64,000 nucleotides of DNA from Draconibacterium halophilum (GTDB lineage Bacteria; Bacteroidota; Bacteroidia; Bacteroidales; Prolixibacteraceae): contig NZ_CP048409.1 of assembly GCF_010448835.1 (NCBI RefSeq), forward strand, positions 1,682,001 to 1,746,000, given 5' to 3'. Below, piece by piece: positions 28,540 through 36,099 of the stretch. Numbering within the stretch: position 1 is the stretch's first letter; the number at the start of each line of letters is the position of its first letter. Made by a program: the position numbers and the translations under genes. The notes beneath the pieces are model-generated. The model was given only the letters and a program-made list of their open reading frames with translations, made no database searches and was not told the origin of the DNA.

Positions 28540-29835
28540 ATGAAAAAATTTACTCTTTTCTTATTTGCATTGGTTTTATCCTTTGGAGCTTCCATTGCAC
28601 AAAATTCCGATAATAAATGGGCCATTGGTGTAGGACCTGGTATTGACTATAACATTGAAATAGACCATACAGGTATACTCGGTAATTTTTATGTTAGCCG
28701 CTATCTGAGCCCAAGGTTCGATTTAATGCTCGATAACAGAATGTCTTTCTCCGATCCTGGGATTGATGTTTTTGCATCATTGTTAAACCTGCGCTTAAAA
28801 CTGTATAACGATGATATGGCTATTCAGCCTTACCTTTTTGGTGGTCCTGGATATATGTGGGATAACGATGAAAGTGATATCACCTTTGACTATGGTGCCG
28901 GAGTAAAATTCCCTGTGAGTGATAAAACCTCTCTGTTTCTTTCTGCTTCATATGTTAATAGCATTGAGGGATGGCATGCAGGCGAACCGGAAATGGGTTG
29001 GACAGACGAACATTTTATGGTTACCAGTGTACTTGAATTTGCTTTGGGTAAACCAAAAGACGAAGATGGTGATGGTGTAAAGGATAGAAAAGACGAATGT
29101 CCTGGTACGCCTCCTGGAGTACAAGTAGATGAAAAAGGTTGTCCTATCGACACTGACGGTGACGGCGTTCCTGATTATAAAGACGACTGTCCAAATGAGC
29201 CTGGAACAGCTGCTTTAGCTGGTTGTCCGGACAGAGACGGTGACGGAATTGCTGACAAAGACGACGAATGCCCTGATACTCCTGGATTGGCAAAATTTAA
29301 TGGCTGTCCTGATACTGACGAAGACGGAGTACCAGATCCAAAAGACAAGTGTCCTGACACACCAAAAGGATGTCCTGTTGACGCTGACGGTTGTCCACTT
29401 GATTCAGACGGCGATGGTGTAATTGATTGTGAAGATGATTGTCCAACGGAAGCAGGTCCTGCATCAAATAACGGATGTCCTGACTGGGTAGAGCTGGATC
29501 TTTCAAACATCAACTTCGATTTTGATAAATCAGAGCTGAGACCTGAAGCAAAAGCAGAATTGGATAGACTGGTTCAAACTTTGGATGCTTCTAAAGAATA
29601 CGAAATTGTTGTTGGTGGGCACACCGATAATATCGGTACCGATAGATATAATATGGGTCTTTCTGAAAGACGTGCACAAGCAGTTGTAAAATACTTACTT
29701 ATGAATGGTGTGAACAATGCTTATGTAGGATCGAATAATTATGGTGAGGAAAAACCACTGGTTCCGAATACTTCAAGTAGCAACAGACAGAAAAACCGTA
29801 GGGTTGAGTTTGAAGTTGCTAAAGCAAGGAAATAA
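28540..29835 (+). CDS. OmpA-family outer-membrane protein with TSP3 calcium-binding repeats
   Basis: A 431-residue envelope protein. Residues 1-20 are a Sec signal; about 25-168 form an eight-stranded outer-membrane barrel; about 170-310 hold several thrombospondin type-3 repeats with the DxDxDGVxDxxDxCP pattern, each able to bind calcium; about 315-431 are an OmpA C-terminal domain with FDFDKSELRPEA and GHTDNIGTDRYN, which binds peptidoglycan. The protein links the outer membrane to the cell wall. Its strong predicted promoter and terminator suggest a monocistronic, highly expressed gene, consistent with a major outer-membrane protein. Confidence 0.93.
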   Translation: MKKFTLFLFALVLSFGASIAQNSDNKWAIGVGPGIDYNIEIDHTGILGNFYVSRYLSPRFDLMLDNRMSFSDPGIDVFASLLNLRLKLYNDDMAIQPYLFGGPGYMWDNDESDITFDYGAGVKFPVSDKTSLFLSASYVNSIEGWHAGEPEMGWTDEHFMVTSVLEFALGKPKDEDGDGVKDRKDECPGTPPGVQVDEKGCPIDTDGDGVPDYKDDCPNEPGTAALAGCPDRDGDGIADKDDECPDTPGLAKFNGCPDTDEDGVPDPKDKCPDTPKGCPVDADGCPLDSDGDGVIDCEDDCPTEAGPASNNGCPDWVELDLSNINFDFDKSELRPEAKAELDRLVQTLDASKEYEIVVGGHTDNIGTDRYNMGLSERRAQAVVKYLLMNGVNNAYVGSNNYGEEKPLVPNTSSSNRQKNRRVEFEVAKARK

Positions 29836-29856
29836 AAATTTAACTAAAAGATATGT

Positions 29857-29888
29857 GAAAAGCTCTGTCATTTGGCAGGGCTTTTCTC
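29857..29888 (+). terminator. Intrinsic terminator after the OmpA-family gene
   Basis: GAAAAGCTCTG pairs with CAGGGCTTTTC around a short loop (one G-T pair), 21 bases after the stop codon; a short T-run is part of the descending arm. Confidence 0.75.
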
Positions 29889-29907
29889 GTTTATGGCTGT
29901 AATATAT

Positions 29908-29915
29908 TATATTTG
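29908..29915 (+). promoter_or_regulatory. argS -7 promoter element
   Basis: TAtaTTTG, 27 bases before the argS start codon and just after the upstream terminator. No convincing TTG lies at the usual distance. Confidence 0.45.
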
Positions 29916-29941
29916 CGATCTCAAAAAATATCAGCTTTATT

Positions 29942-31732
29942 ATGAGTATTGAAAGTTTAATTCAGAAAGCAACCGTAGAAGCAATAAAGTCTTTATACGG
30001 AGCAGATTTACCTGAAGAGCAGGTACAGGTTCAGAATACCCGAAAAGATTTCGATGGCGATATCACCGTTGTGGTGTTTCCTTTTTTACGATACTCAAAA
30101 AAAGCACCAGAGCAAACGGCCGAAGATATTGGAAAGTATCTTGTTAATACTGTTGAAACGGTAGAAAACTTCAATGTTATAAAAGGTTTTTTGAATTTAG
30201 AGATTAACCAAAATTATTGGCTTGAAGTGCTGAAAAGTAGTTACGATAATTCGGATTTTGGATTAAAGCCGGTAACCGATAATAGCGAGTTGGTTATGGT
30301 TGAATATTCATCGCCAAACACGAACAAGCCACTTCATCTTGGCCATATCAGAAATAACCTGTTGGGATTTTCTATTTCTGAAATATTAAAAGCCAATGGT
30401 AAAAAGGTGGTAATGACCAACATTGTTAACGATCGCGGTATACATATTTGTAAATCGATGTATGCCTGGCAACAATGGGGCCATGGCGAAACTCCTGAAA
30501 GCTCGGGAATGAAAGGCGACCACCTGGTTGGAAAATACTACGTTGAATTTGACAAACATTATAAAGCTGAAATTGCTGAACTGGTTGAAAAAGGCATTCC
30601 AAAAGAAGAAGCTGAAAACCAGGCTCCTTCAATTGTTGCTGCCCGCGAATTATTAAGAAAGTGGGAAGCAAAAGATGAAGAGACAGTTGCATTGTGGAAA
30701 ATGATGAACAACTGGGTGTACGTAGGTTTTGATGTTACTTATAAAACACTTGGAGTTGGGTTTGACAAAATTTACTACGAATCGGACACCTATCTTGTAG
30801 GAAAAGAAGAAGTATTGAGAGGCCTGGAAGAAGGAACTTTTACCAAGCGTGAAGATAATTCGGTATGGGCTGATCTTACCGCAGATGGTCTCGATAAAAA
30901 AATACTTTTACGTAGCGATGGTACCTCGGTGTACATGACCCAGGACATTGGTACGGCCAAAATGCGTTTTAACGATTATTCGATCGATAAAATGGTATAT
31001 GTGGTGGGTAACGAACAAATCTACCATTTTCAGGTTCTGGCAATTTTGTTAGACAAACTAGGATTTAACTGGGGAAAAGATTTGTACCACTTTTCGTATG
31101 GAATGGTTGAGCTACCATCGGGTAAAATGAAATCGCGTGAAGGAACTGTTGTCGATGCCGATGATTTGGTAGAAAACATGGTTGAGGTGGCTCGCGAAAT
31201 GTCGGCAGAGTTGGGCAAGCTCAATTCTCTGACAGGTGAAAATGCTGAAGATACCTTTAAAATGATTGCCCTTGGTGCATTGAAATACTTTATTTTAAAA
31301 GTAGACCCACGTAAAAACATGATGTTCAATCCTGAAGAATCGATTGATTTTAATGGAAATACCGGGCCATTCATTCAGTACACTTATGCACGTATAAAAT
31401 CAGTTTTGCGCAAGGCTGCCGATCAGAATATTACCATCGATGAAAATGTTACAGTTGAATCTCTTTCGTCAAAGGAAAAAGATTTGTTGAAACGTATTTC
31501 GTTGTTTCCTGCGGCGGTGGAAGAAGCTGGCGACAATTACAGTCCGGCGGTTATTGCTAACTACTGTTACGAACTGGTAAAAGAATTTAACCAGTTTTAT
31601 CACGATCATTCAATACTTGGAGAAGGCAACGATGATATTAAAAACTTCCGTTTGGTGCTGGCATCGGCGGTGGGGCAAGTGGTGCAGAACGGCATGGCCT
31701 TGCTGGGGGTTGAAATGCCGGAAAGAATGTAG
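29942..31732 (+). CDS. argS: Arginyl-tRNA synthetase
   Basis: A 596-residue class I aminoacyl-tRNA synthetase that charges tRNA-Arg. The N-terminal additional domain (about 1-110) recognises the D loop of the tRNA. The catalytic Rossmann fold carries the HIGH motif as HLGH (about 131-134), preceded by the family-typical SSPNTNKP segment, and the KMSKS loop is GKMKSREG (about 395). The C-terminal helical anticodon-binding domain (DALR type) spans about 475-596 with FIQYTYARIKSV near its start. The gene has its own promoter and terminator and no operon partner. Length and motifs leave no doubt about the assignment. Confidence 0.97.
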   Translation: MSIESLIQKATVEAIKSLYGADLPEEQVQVQNTRKDFDGDITVVVFPFLRYSKKAPEQTAEDIGKYLVNTVETVENFNVIKGFLNLEINQNYWLEVLKSSYDNSDFGLKPVTDNSELVMVEYSSPNTNKPLHLGHIRNNLLGFSISEILKANGKKVVMTNIVNDRGIHICKSMYAWQQWGHGETPESSGMKGDHLVGKYYVEFDKHYKAEIAELVEKGIPKEEAENQAPSIVAARELLRKWEAKDEETVALWKMMNNWVYVGFDVTYKTLGVGFDKIYYESDTYLVGKEEVLRGLEEGTFTKREDNSVWADLTADGLDKKILLRSDGTSVYMTQDIGTAKMRFNDYSIDKMVYVVGNEQIYHFQVLAILLDKLGFNWGKDLYHFSYGMVELPSGKMKSREGTVVDADDLVENMVEVAREMSAELGKLNSLTGENAEDTFKMIALGALKYFILKVDPRKNMMFNPEESIDFNGNTGPFIQYTYARIKSVLRKAADQNITIDENVTVESLSSKEKDLLKRISLFPAAVEEAGDNYSPAVIANYCYELVKEFNQFYHDHSILGEGNDDIKNFRLVLASAVGQVVQNGMALLGVEMPERM

Positions 31733-31752
31733 AATCAAAATAAGGAAATAAA

Positions 31753-31780
31753 AAAGGAGGCCATCTTCAAAGCCTCCTTA
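31753..31780 (-). terminator. Terminator between argS and the MOSC gene
   Basis: AAGGAGGC (31754-31761) pairs with GCCTCCTT (31772-31779). On the - strand it is followed by a long T-run, so it serves the MOSC gene best; on the + strand it lies 21 bases after argS and may also act there. Confidence 0.7.
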
Positions 31781-31949
31781 ATGTCTTTGCAATTGGATGT
31801 TGCACTTCTGATTTAATGGTTGAAAGAGGTTTGCACTTCCTTCCTTGTCCACTTATATATTCTGAAAAAACATGAAAGGTAACCTTTAAATTTTGAGAGA
31901 AGTTACTATTTATAAACGTTCTAATTGAAAGGTTTTGGAGATTAGGGGG

Positions 31950-32588
31950 TTACAAAAAATCCCCCCAACGCTTTATTAAAACGTGTTTACAGCTTTCAGC
32001 AATTAGAGAATCGTTTACTGCGTTTTTAACTTTTGGATCAAACTCATCAGCATAAAGCAGCGTATATACTTCGTGTATGGATAGGGCCTGTTTTTTATCA
32101 ATCAGTTGAATGACGTCTCCAGGTTTTACATGGCCGTTTTTCAATATCCTGACATAAACTCCTGAAAAGCCGGAATCAATAAATTGGCGCACAATATTGT
32201 TGTTATCAAATCTGAATTGAAGTTTAAAACAAGGTTGGCGTGGTTGGGTAACCTGTATCAAGGCTTCTCCAATTTTGTACGTGTCGCCAATATTTATTTC
32301 CTTTTCGTTCAGGCCTTCTACTGTAAGGTTTTCGCCAAACATTCCCCAGGGCATTTCTAAGTTTGGGTAAAGTTTTTTCCAATAATTGTAATGGTCAGCG
32401 GCATACAAATAGCAAGCTTTATCAATTCCTCCATGATGTTTTCTGTCCATCACATGGTCGTGTTGTACATCCTCTTTTCCAAGGCTTATACCTTTCCCGA
32501 CAGCGTATTTGTATAAGCCAGTTGTTACTTCTCTACCATTCCACTCAATAGTTTTTGGTTTGGCAATATTTGTTGAGATGATTTTCAT
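31950..32588 (-). CDS. MOSC domain protein, YiiM-like
   Basis: A 212-residue protein with a MOSC (molybdenum cofactor sulfurase C-terminal) domain over about 25-165. The probable cofactor-binding Cys 120 lies in the QPRQPCFKL motif, which with GENLTVEGL and HHGGIDKACYLY marks the YiiM-like branch. That branch in E. coli uses a molybdenum cofactor to reduce N-hydroxylated compounds; whether this one does so is inference. No molybdopterin genes are nearby. Transcription would run to the hairpin at 31753-31780. Confidence 0.87.
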   Translation of the reverse strand: MKIISTNIAKPKTIEWNGREVTTGLYKYAVGKGISLGKEDVQHDHVMDRKHHGGIDKACYLYAADHYNYWKKLYPNLEMPWGMFGENLTVEGLNEKEINIGDTYKIGEALIQVTQPRQPCFKLQFRFDNNNIVRQFIDSGFSGVYVRILKNGHVKPGDVIQLIDKKQALSIHEVYTLLYADEFDPKVKNAVNDSLIAESCKHVLIKRWGDFL

Positions 32589-32594
32589 TGTTTT

Positions 32595-32696
32595 GTCATT
32601 TCGAACAACGTGAGAAATCTATTTCAAGTTAAATGCAAAGAAACAGATCCTTGAATCATTCTTCCTTGCCTAACGGCAGGCAGGCTTAAAGATGAC
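32595..32696. repeat. Dispersed foldback repeat, copy A (divergent)
   Basis: An intergenic element opening with GTCATTTCGA and GAGAAATCT, the same left arm as the copies at 44266 and 63714, and closing with AGATGAC. The middle carries the CCTTGCCTAACGGCAGGCAGG inverted repeat (32664-32684), so two repeat types appear to be nested. It lies between the MOSC gene and the TerB-DnaJ gene. Confidence 0.6.
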
Positions 32697-32728
32697 CAAA
32701 TGAACTGCTAACTGAGACTGTCAACTGA

Positions 32729-33463
32729 TCAAGCGATTTTCCGTTCTTTTTTAATATTCTCGTAGGCTTGGTTAACTTTTTGGAATTTTTCTTTTGCAGC
32801 ATTCTGAACCTCTTCTCCCAGGTTGCTTACTTTATCAGGATGGTATTTCATTGCCATACGGCGGTAAGCTTTTTTCAATTCTTCTTCGTTGGCCGAGCGT
32901 TCAATTTCCAGGATCTTGTAGTCGCTATCGGTGTTTGGAACAAACATTGCCTGGATAGATTCAAAATCGTTATTCCCGATGCCCATTTGATTGCAAATAT
33001 GCGAAATCAGCTTTTGCTCTTCCACATCAACTTCACCATCGGCTTGTGCAATACCAAACAGAAAATGAACCAGCTGGAGGCGAGCCGAATAGTTCATATT
33101 TGACTTTATCTGTTGGCAAACTTCATTTACCGGGATGGTTTGATTCAACAGGTCGCGCAACATTTTTACAGCTTCCTGTGCCGAGTCTTCACCAAAATTA
33201 TGCACCATAAATTTCTTTACATAATCGAGCTCTGATTTTAGCACTTTCCCATCGGCTTTCATTACTGCGGCAACCAATACCAAAAGGCTCATTACATACC
33301 CGCCGGTAGTTGTTCTGCCCGAGTAGCCTGTTCTTGTTCCACGTTTTACGGCTTCTTGTCCACCATCAATCATCGAACCTATTGTAAATCCTAAAATTGC
33401 TCCCAGCGGGCCGCCAAATGCCCAGCCAAGGCCTCCGCCTATCCATTTACCAAATTTTGCCAT
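32729..33463 (-). CDS. TerB-DnaJ (DjlA-like) co-chaperone
   Basis: A 244-residue protein. The first 35 residues are Gly-rich and hydrophobic (WIGGGLGWAFGGPLG ...), resembling the membrane-associated start of DjlA. Residues about 55-170 form a TerB-like helical domain with acidic metal-binding segments (KADGKV and QADGEVDVEE). Residues about 180-244 are a canonical J-domain with YKILEI, KAYRRMAMKYHPDK and the HPD tripeptide. It would stimulate the ATPase of DnaK at or near the membrane. Its start overlaps the coaE stop by 17 bases, so it is the last gene of a YbbR-coaE-djlA operon. Confidence 0.88.
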   Translation of the reverse strand: MAKFGKWIGGGLGWAFGGPLGAILGFTIGSMIDGGQEAVKRGTRTGYSGRTTTGGYVMSLLVLVAAVMKADGKVLKSELDYVKKFMVHNFGEDSAQEAVKMLRDLLNQTIPVNEVCQQIKSNMNYSARLQLVHFLFGIAQADGEVDVEEQKLISHICNQMGIGNNDFESIQAMFVPNTDSDYKILEIERSANEEELKKAYRRMAMKYHPDKVSNLGEEVQNAAKEKFQKVNQAYENIKKERKIA

Positions 33464-34046
33464 GTTCTTTTAGTTGTTTATCAATTTCTATTATCTGAGG
33501 AATGAGTAATGTTTTGTTATCGTTTTTTATTTCCAGTGAAGCGAGTTTGAGTTTTTGCTCATCGTTCCATTGTTTGTTTATTCGTTCTTTTACGGCTTCA
33601 AAAGTTGAACCATCTCGCTGAACAACACGATCAATTCTCATATTTTCAGGTGCAGTTACCACAATGGTGTAGTCCATCATTTTATAGAATCCACTTTCAA
33701 AAAGAATAGCCGCTTCATGAATAACATAGGGACTGTCTCGCTGATCTGCCCAGGTCATAAATTCTTGCCTTACTACGGGATGGATTAAACCGTTTACTTT
33801 CTGCATCTCTGTGCTATCTGTAAAAATGATGCCAGCCAGTTTTTTTCGGTCAATTGTGCCGTTTGGTGAATAAATGTCGGGACCATAGCAGTCAATAAGT
33901 CCGTTTTTTATTTTCGGATGCGAATTAACCAATTTTTTAGCCCATGTATCAGCCTCAAAAACAGGAGCTCCCAGTAGCTTGAAAACTTGGCAAATTACCG
34001 ATTTCCCACTTCCAATTCCTCCTGTAATCCCAACCTTTAAAGTCAT
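33447..34046 (-). CDS. coaE: Dephospho-CoA kinase
   Basis: A 199-residue P-loop kinase that phosphorylates the 3'-hydroxyl of dephospho-CoA, the last step of coenzyme A synthesis. The Walker A motif is GITGGIGSGKS (6-16), the substrate-lid region has FEADTWAK and HPVVR, and RVVQRDGST carries the conserved Arg that closes over ATP. Length is normal for the family. It starts 5 bases after the YbbR-like gene and overlaps the TerB-DnaJ gene, so the three are almost certainly co-transcribed. Confidence 0.95.
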   Translation of the reverse strand: MTLKVGITGGIGSGKSVICQVFKLLGAPVFEADTWAKKLVNSHPKIKNGLIDCYGPDIYSPNGTIDRKKLAGIIFTDSTEMQKVNGLIHPVVRQEFMTWADQRDSPYVIHEAAILFESGFYKMMDYTIVVTAPENMRIDRVVQRDGSTFEAVKERINKQWNDEQKLKLASLEIKNDNKTLLIPQIIEIDKQLKEHGKIW

Positions 34047-34051
34047 ATGTC

Positions 34052-35041
34052 TTAATAAGTTTCAATGAGGTATTCCACCGATTCGGGAGTAAAGCGTGTG
34101 ATCTTAACAAAAGAAGGTTTCTCTGTTATTTTCACCGTTAATCGGCTTTCGCTGTCACGAATAGAAGCATAATCAACGATAGCCCGAAAATCAGCATCCG
34201 AAATATTATCGAATTGACTCAGTCCTACGAGGCAATTCAAAGTAAGTTCCGAAGGGAAAAGTTTGATCTTCACATCGGCAGGTTTATTGATAACCTGTAT
34301 AGGAAGGCGAACTTGTTTTTCCGTATATTTTTCAACTTCAATTTGCAAAAGTACCTCTGCCGGAACAATTGTGGTGGTTTCGGAATGTCGCAGTTTTATC
34401 TTGCGGTTTATCGCTTTATCCACTTCTTTGAAGGTACGTTTTTCAGTTAAAAGAAAACGAACTGTGTCAACCACTGATGCCGGGCCGGTAATTTTAACTT
34501 CCGCAGGTTTTACCTGTACCGAATTTTTCAGATTGAACTGCGGTTTAAAATTAATTGAAATATTTGCTTTTACCGGAACCGTTTTGGTTTTTAAGCTATC
34601 GAGCACAATTCGTATGATATCAGGATTTACCTGTTGAAGGCTTATTTCGCTACTTATCTGGCTCGAAATACGACGGTTTAAAGTATTGGTTGCTACCATG
34701 TAGGTACCATTGTTCGACTCCAGATTTCGGGTAATATTTGTTAGGTTTAAAATAATAGGCGAATAGGAAAAATTTAGTTTATGGCGCAAAAGTGTAAATC
34801 CATGAGCATCAACTTTTAAATCGAGTTTTTCGGGAGGTTTGTTGGTTAAGAACTGGCGGTTGGGTGGACTTACATACCGAACCGGATAGGAAATGGTTGT
34901 GGAATAATCTTTTTCCAAAGCATTTAAAAACCACAGGACTGTGGCAATGAATAGGCATATAAAAAAAACGACAACCCGCTTGTCGTTTTTAAGTTGCTCA
35001 AGTTTTAAATAGCTTGCTATTTTTTCAATGTTCTTGTTCAT
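34052..35041 (-). CDS. YbbR-domain membrane-anchored protein
   Basis: A 329-residue protein with one N-terminal transmembrane helix (about 23-42) followed by a long extracytoplasmic part. Two or more YbbR-like beta domains can be seen, with the conserved KITGPASVVDTV and the YPVRYVSPP segments. In Firmicutes, YbbR (CdaR) regulates the cyclic di-AMP synthase CdaA; in Bacteroidota the family is often encoded next to coaE, as here, and its role is not settled. It is the first gene of the operon with coaE (5-base gap). Confidence 0.82.
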   Translation of the reverse strand: MNKNIEKIASYLKLEQLKNDKRVVVFFICLFIATVLWFLNALEKDYSTTISYPVRYVSPPNRQFLTNKPPEKLDLKVDAHGFTLLRHKLNFSYSPIILNLTNITRNLESNNGTYMVATNTLNRRISSQISSEISLQQVNPDIIRIVLDSLKTKTVPVKANISINFKPQFNLKNSVQVKPAEVKITGPASVVDTVRFLLTEKRTFKEVDKAINRKIKLRHSETTTIVPAEVLLQIEVEKYTEKQVRLPIQVINKPADVKIKLFPSELTLNCLVGLSQFDNISDADFRAIVDYASIRDSESRLTVKITEKPSFVKITRFTPESVEYLIETY

Positions 35042-35090
35042 TCCTATAAAACAGTAAAATTAACGAAAAATAGCAATTAATACCGACATC

Positions 35091-35135
35091 AAAAACGAAG
35101 CTTGCAAAATTCCTCTAACAAGCTTCGTTTTTTTT
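35091..35135. terminator. Bidirectional terminator hairpin
   Basis: AAAACGAAGCTTG (35092-35104) pairs with CAAGCTTCGTTTT, with a T-run on either strand. It stops the DUF4249/TonB receptor operon arriving on the - strand, just upstream of the YbbR operon. Confidence 0.85.
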
Positions 35136-35176
35136 AAATTGGAAAGTGTATTACAAGTTCAAAAATGCAATTCAGT

Positions 35177-36094
35177 TTAATTTCCCGGGATACTGGAAGT
35201 TAAAGGTGTGTAATTCGAGTCATCAATAACAATTGTATTTCCAACTGAAATATCGCGGGCAGAGAACAGTCCTAATATACGCCTTCCATCGTTAGAGTGT
35301 AAGTTACTCGGCACATTTGCCGGTGGTACACTAAAAGGGCTTCCTGCCCAGGTTTGGTCGCTCAGGCTCCAATAAAAATCGTAAGCTGCTTCCGAAATTG
35401 ATAGCTGTTCAACTACAATTGTATCTCCCGGATGAAGTTTTTTGTCCTCCTCTTCGTCTTCCCAGTCAAGGAGTATAAGCATGTCGTAAATATAATTGCC
35501 GTCTACCAGTTCGTCGCTGGCATAAGCCAGGTCTTCACCGTCGTTTAAAAACTCACCGTTTATATAAATATCCCATTTATAATAATGTCCCAAACCGGGT
35601 GTTTCCTGCGAATTAATGAAAATACCCAGGTACTCATAATCGCCACGGTCGCTAAGATTTACTTTAACCGTATCGAGTGTTTCAACTTGCTGTAAATACT
35701 CCTCTCCGGTAATAATTGTACCATCCGGAGTTGTTATTGTTAAGGTATAAGTGCGGCCCGGAACTCCCGGATAACTGGTTCCTGAAGGAAGTAAATAAAT
35801 TCCTGTAGACCCCTGTTCTTCGAGTGTTACTGTATTTGGCGAATCGGCATTATCGCTTAATTGAACCACGGCATTGTTGATCACCGGGTTTTGTGCCGTT
35901 TGATTTACTGCTAGCGAACGTTCTAGTTTTACGTAAACATTGTTTTCTGCTTTTGTATTGATGTACGCTTCAACGGCTATCAGGTCAATATCTTCTTCGT
36001 TCAGCTCAACATCAACCACATCTTCGCAGGAGGTGAGTGCAACGATAGCAAATAGCAGAATGATAATTCCTTTTATTATTTGTGCTGTTTTCAT
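35177..36094 (-). CDS. DUF4249 family lipoprotein
   Basis: A 305-residue lipoprotein (lipobox ALTSC, Cys 23; followed by an acidic EDVVDVEL start). The mature part is rich in beta-strands and matches the DUF4249 pattern, which opens with a VEAYINTKAENNVYVKLERS segment. DUF4249 proteins are encoded next to a TonB-dependent receptor in Bacteroidota and are thought to be its surface lipoprotein partner, analogous to SusD. The gene is five bases downstream of the receptor gene, in agreement with that. Ligand unknown. Confidence 0.85.
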   Translation of the reverse strand: MKTAQIIKGIIILLFAIVALTSCEDVVDVELNEEDIDLIAVEAYINTKAENNVYVKLERSLAVNQTAQNPVINNAVVQLSDNADSPNTVTLEEQGSTGIYLLPSGTSYPGVPGRTYTLTITTPDGTIITGEEYLQQVETLDTVKVNLSDRGDYEYLGIFINSQETPGLGHYYKWDIYINGEFLNDGEDLAYASDELVDGNYIYDMLILLDWEDEEEDKKLHPGDTIVVEQLSISEAAYDFYWSLSDQTWAGSPFSVPPANVPSNLHSNDGRRILGLFSARDISVGNTIVIDDSNYTPLTSSIPGN

Positions 36095-36099
36095 GACTT

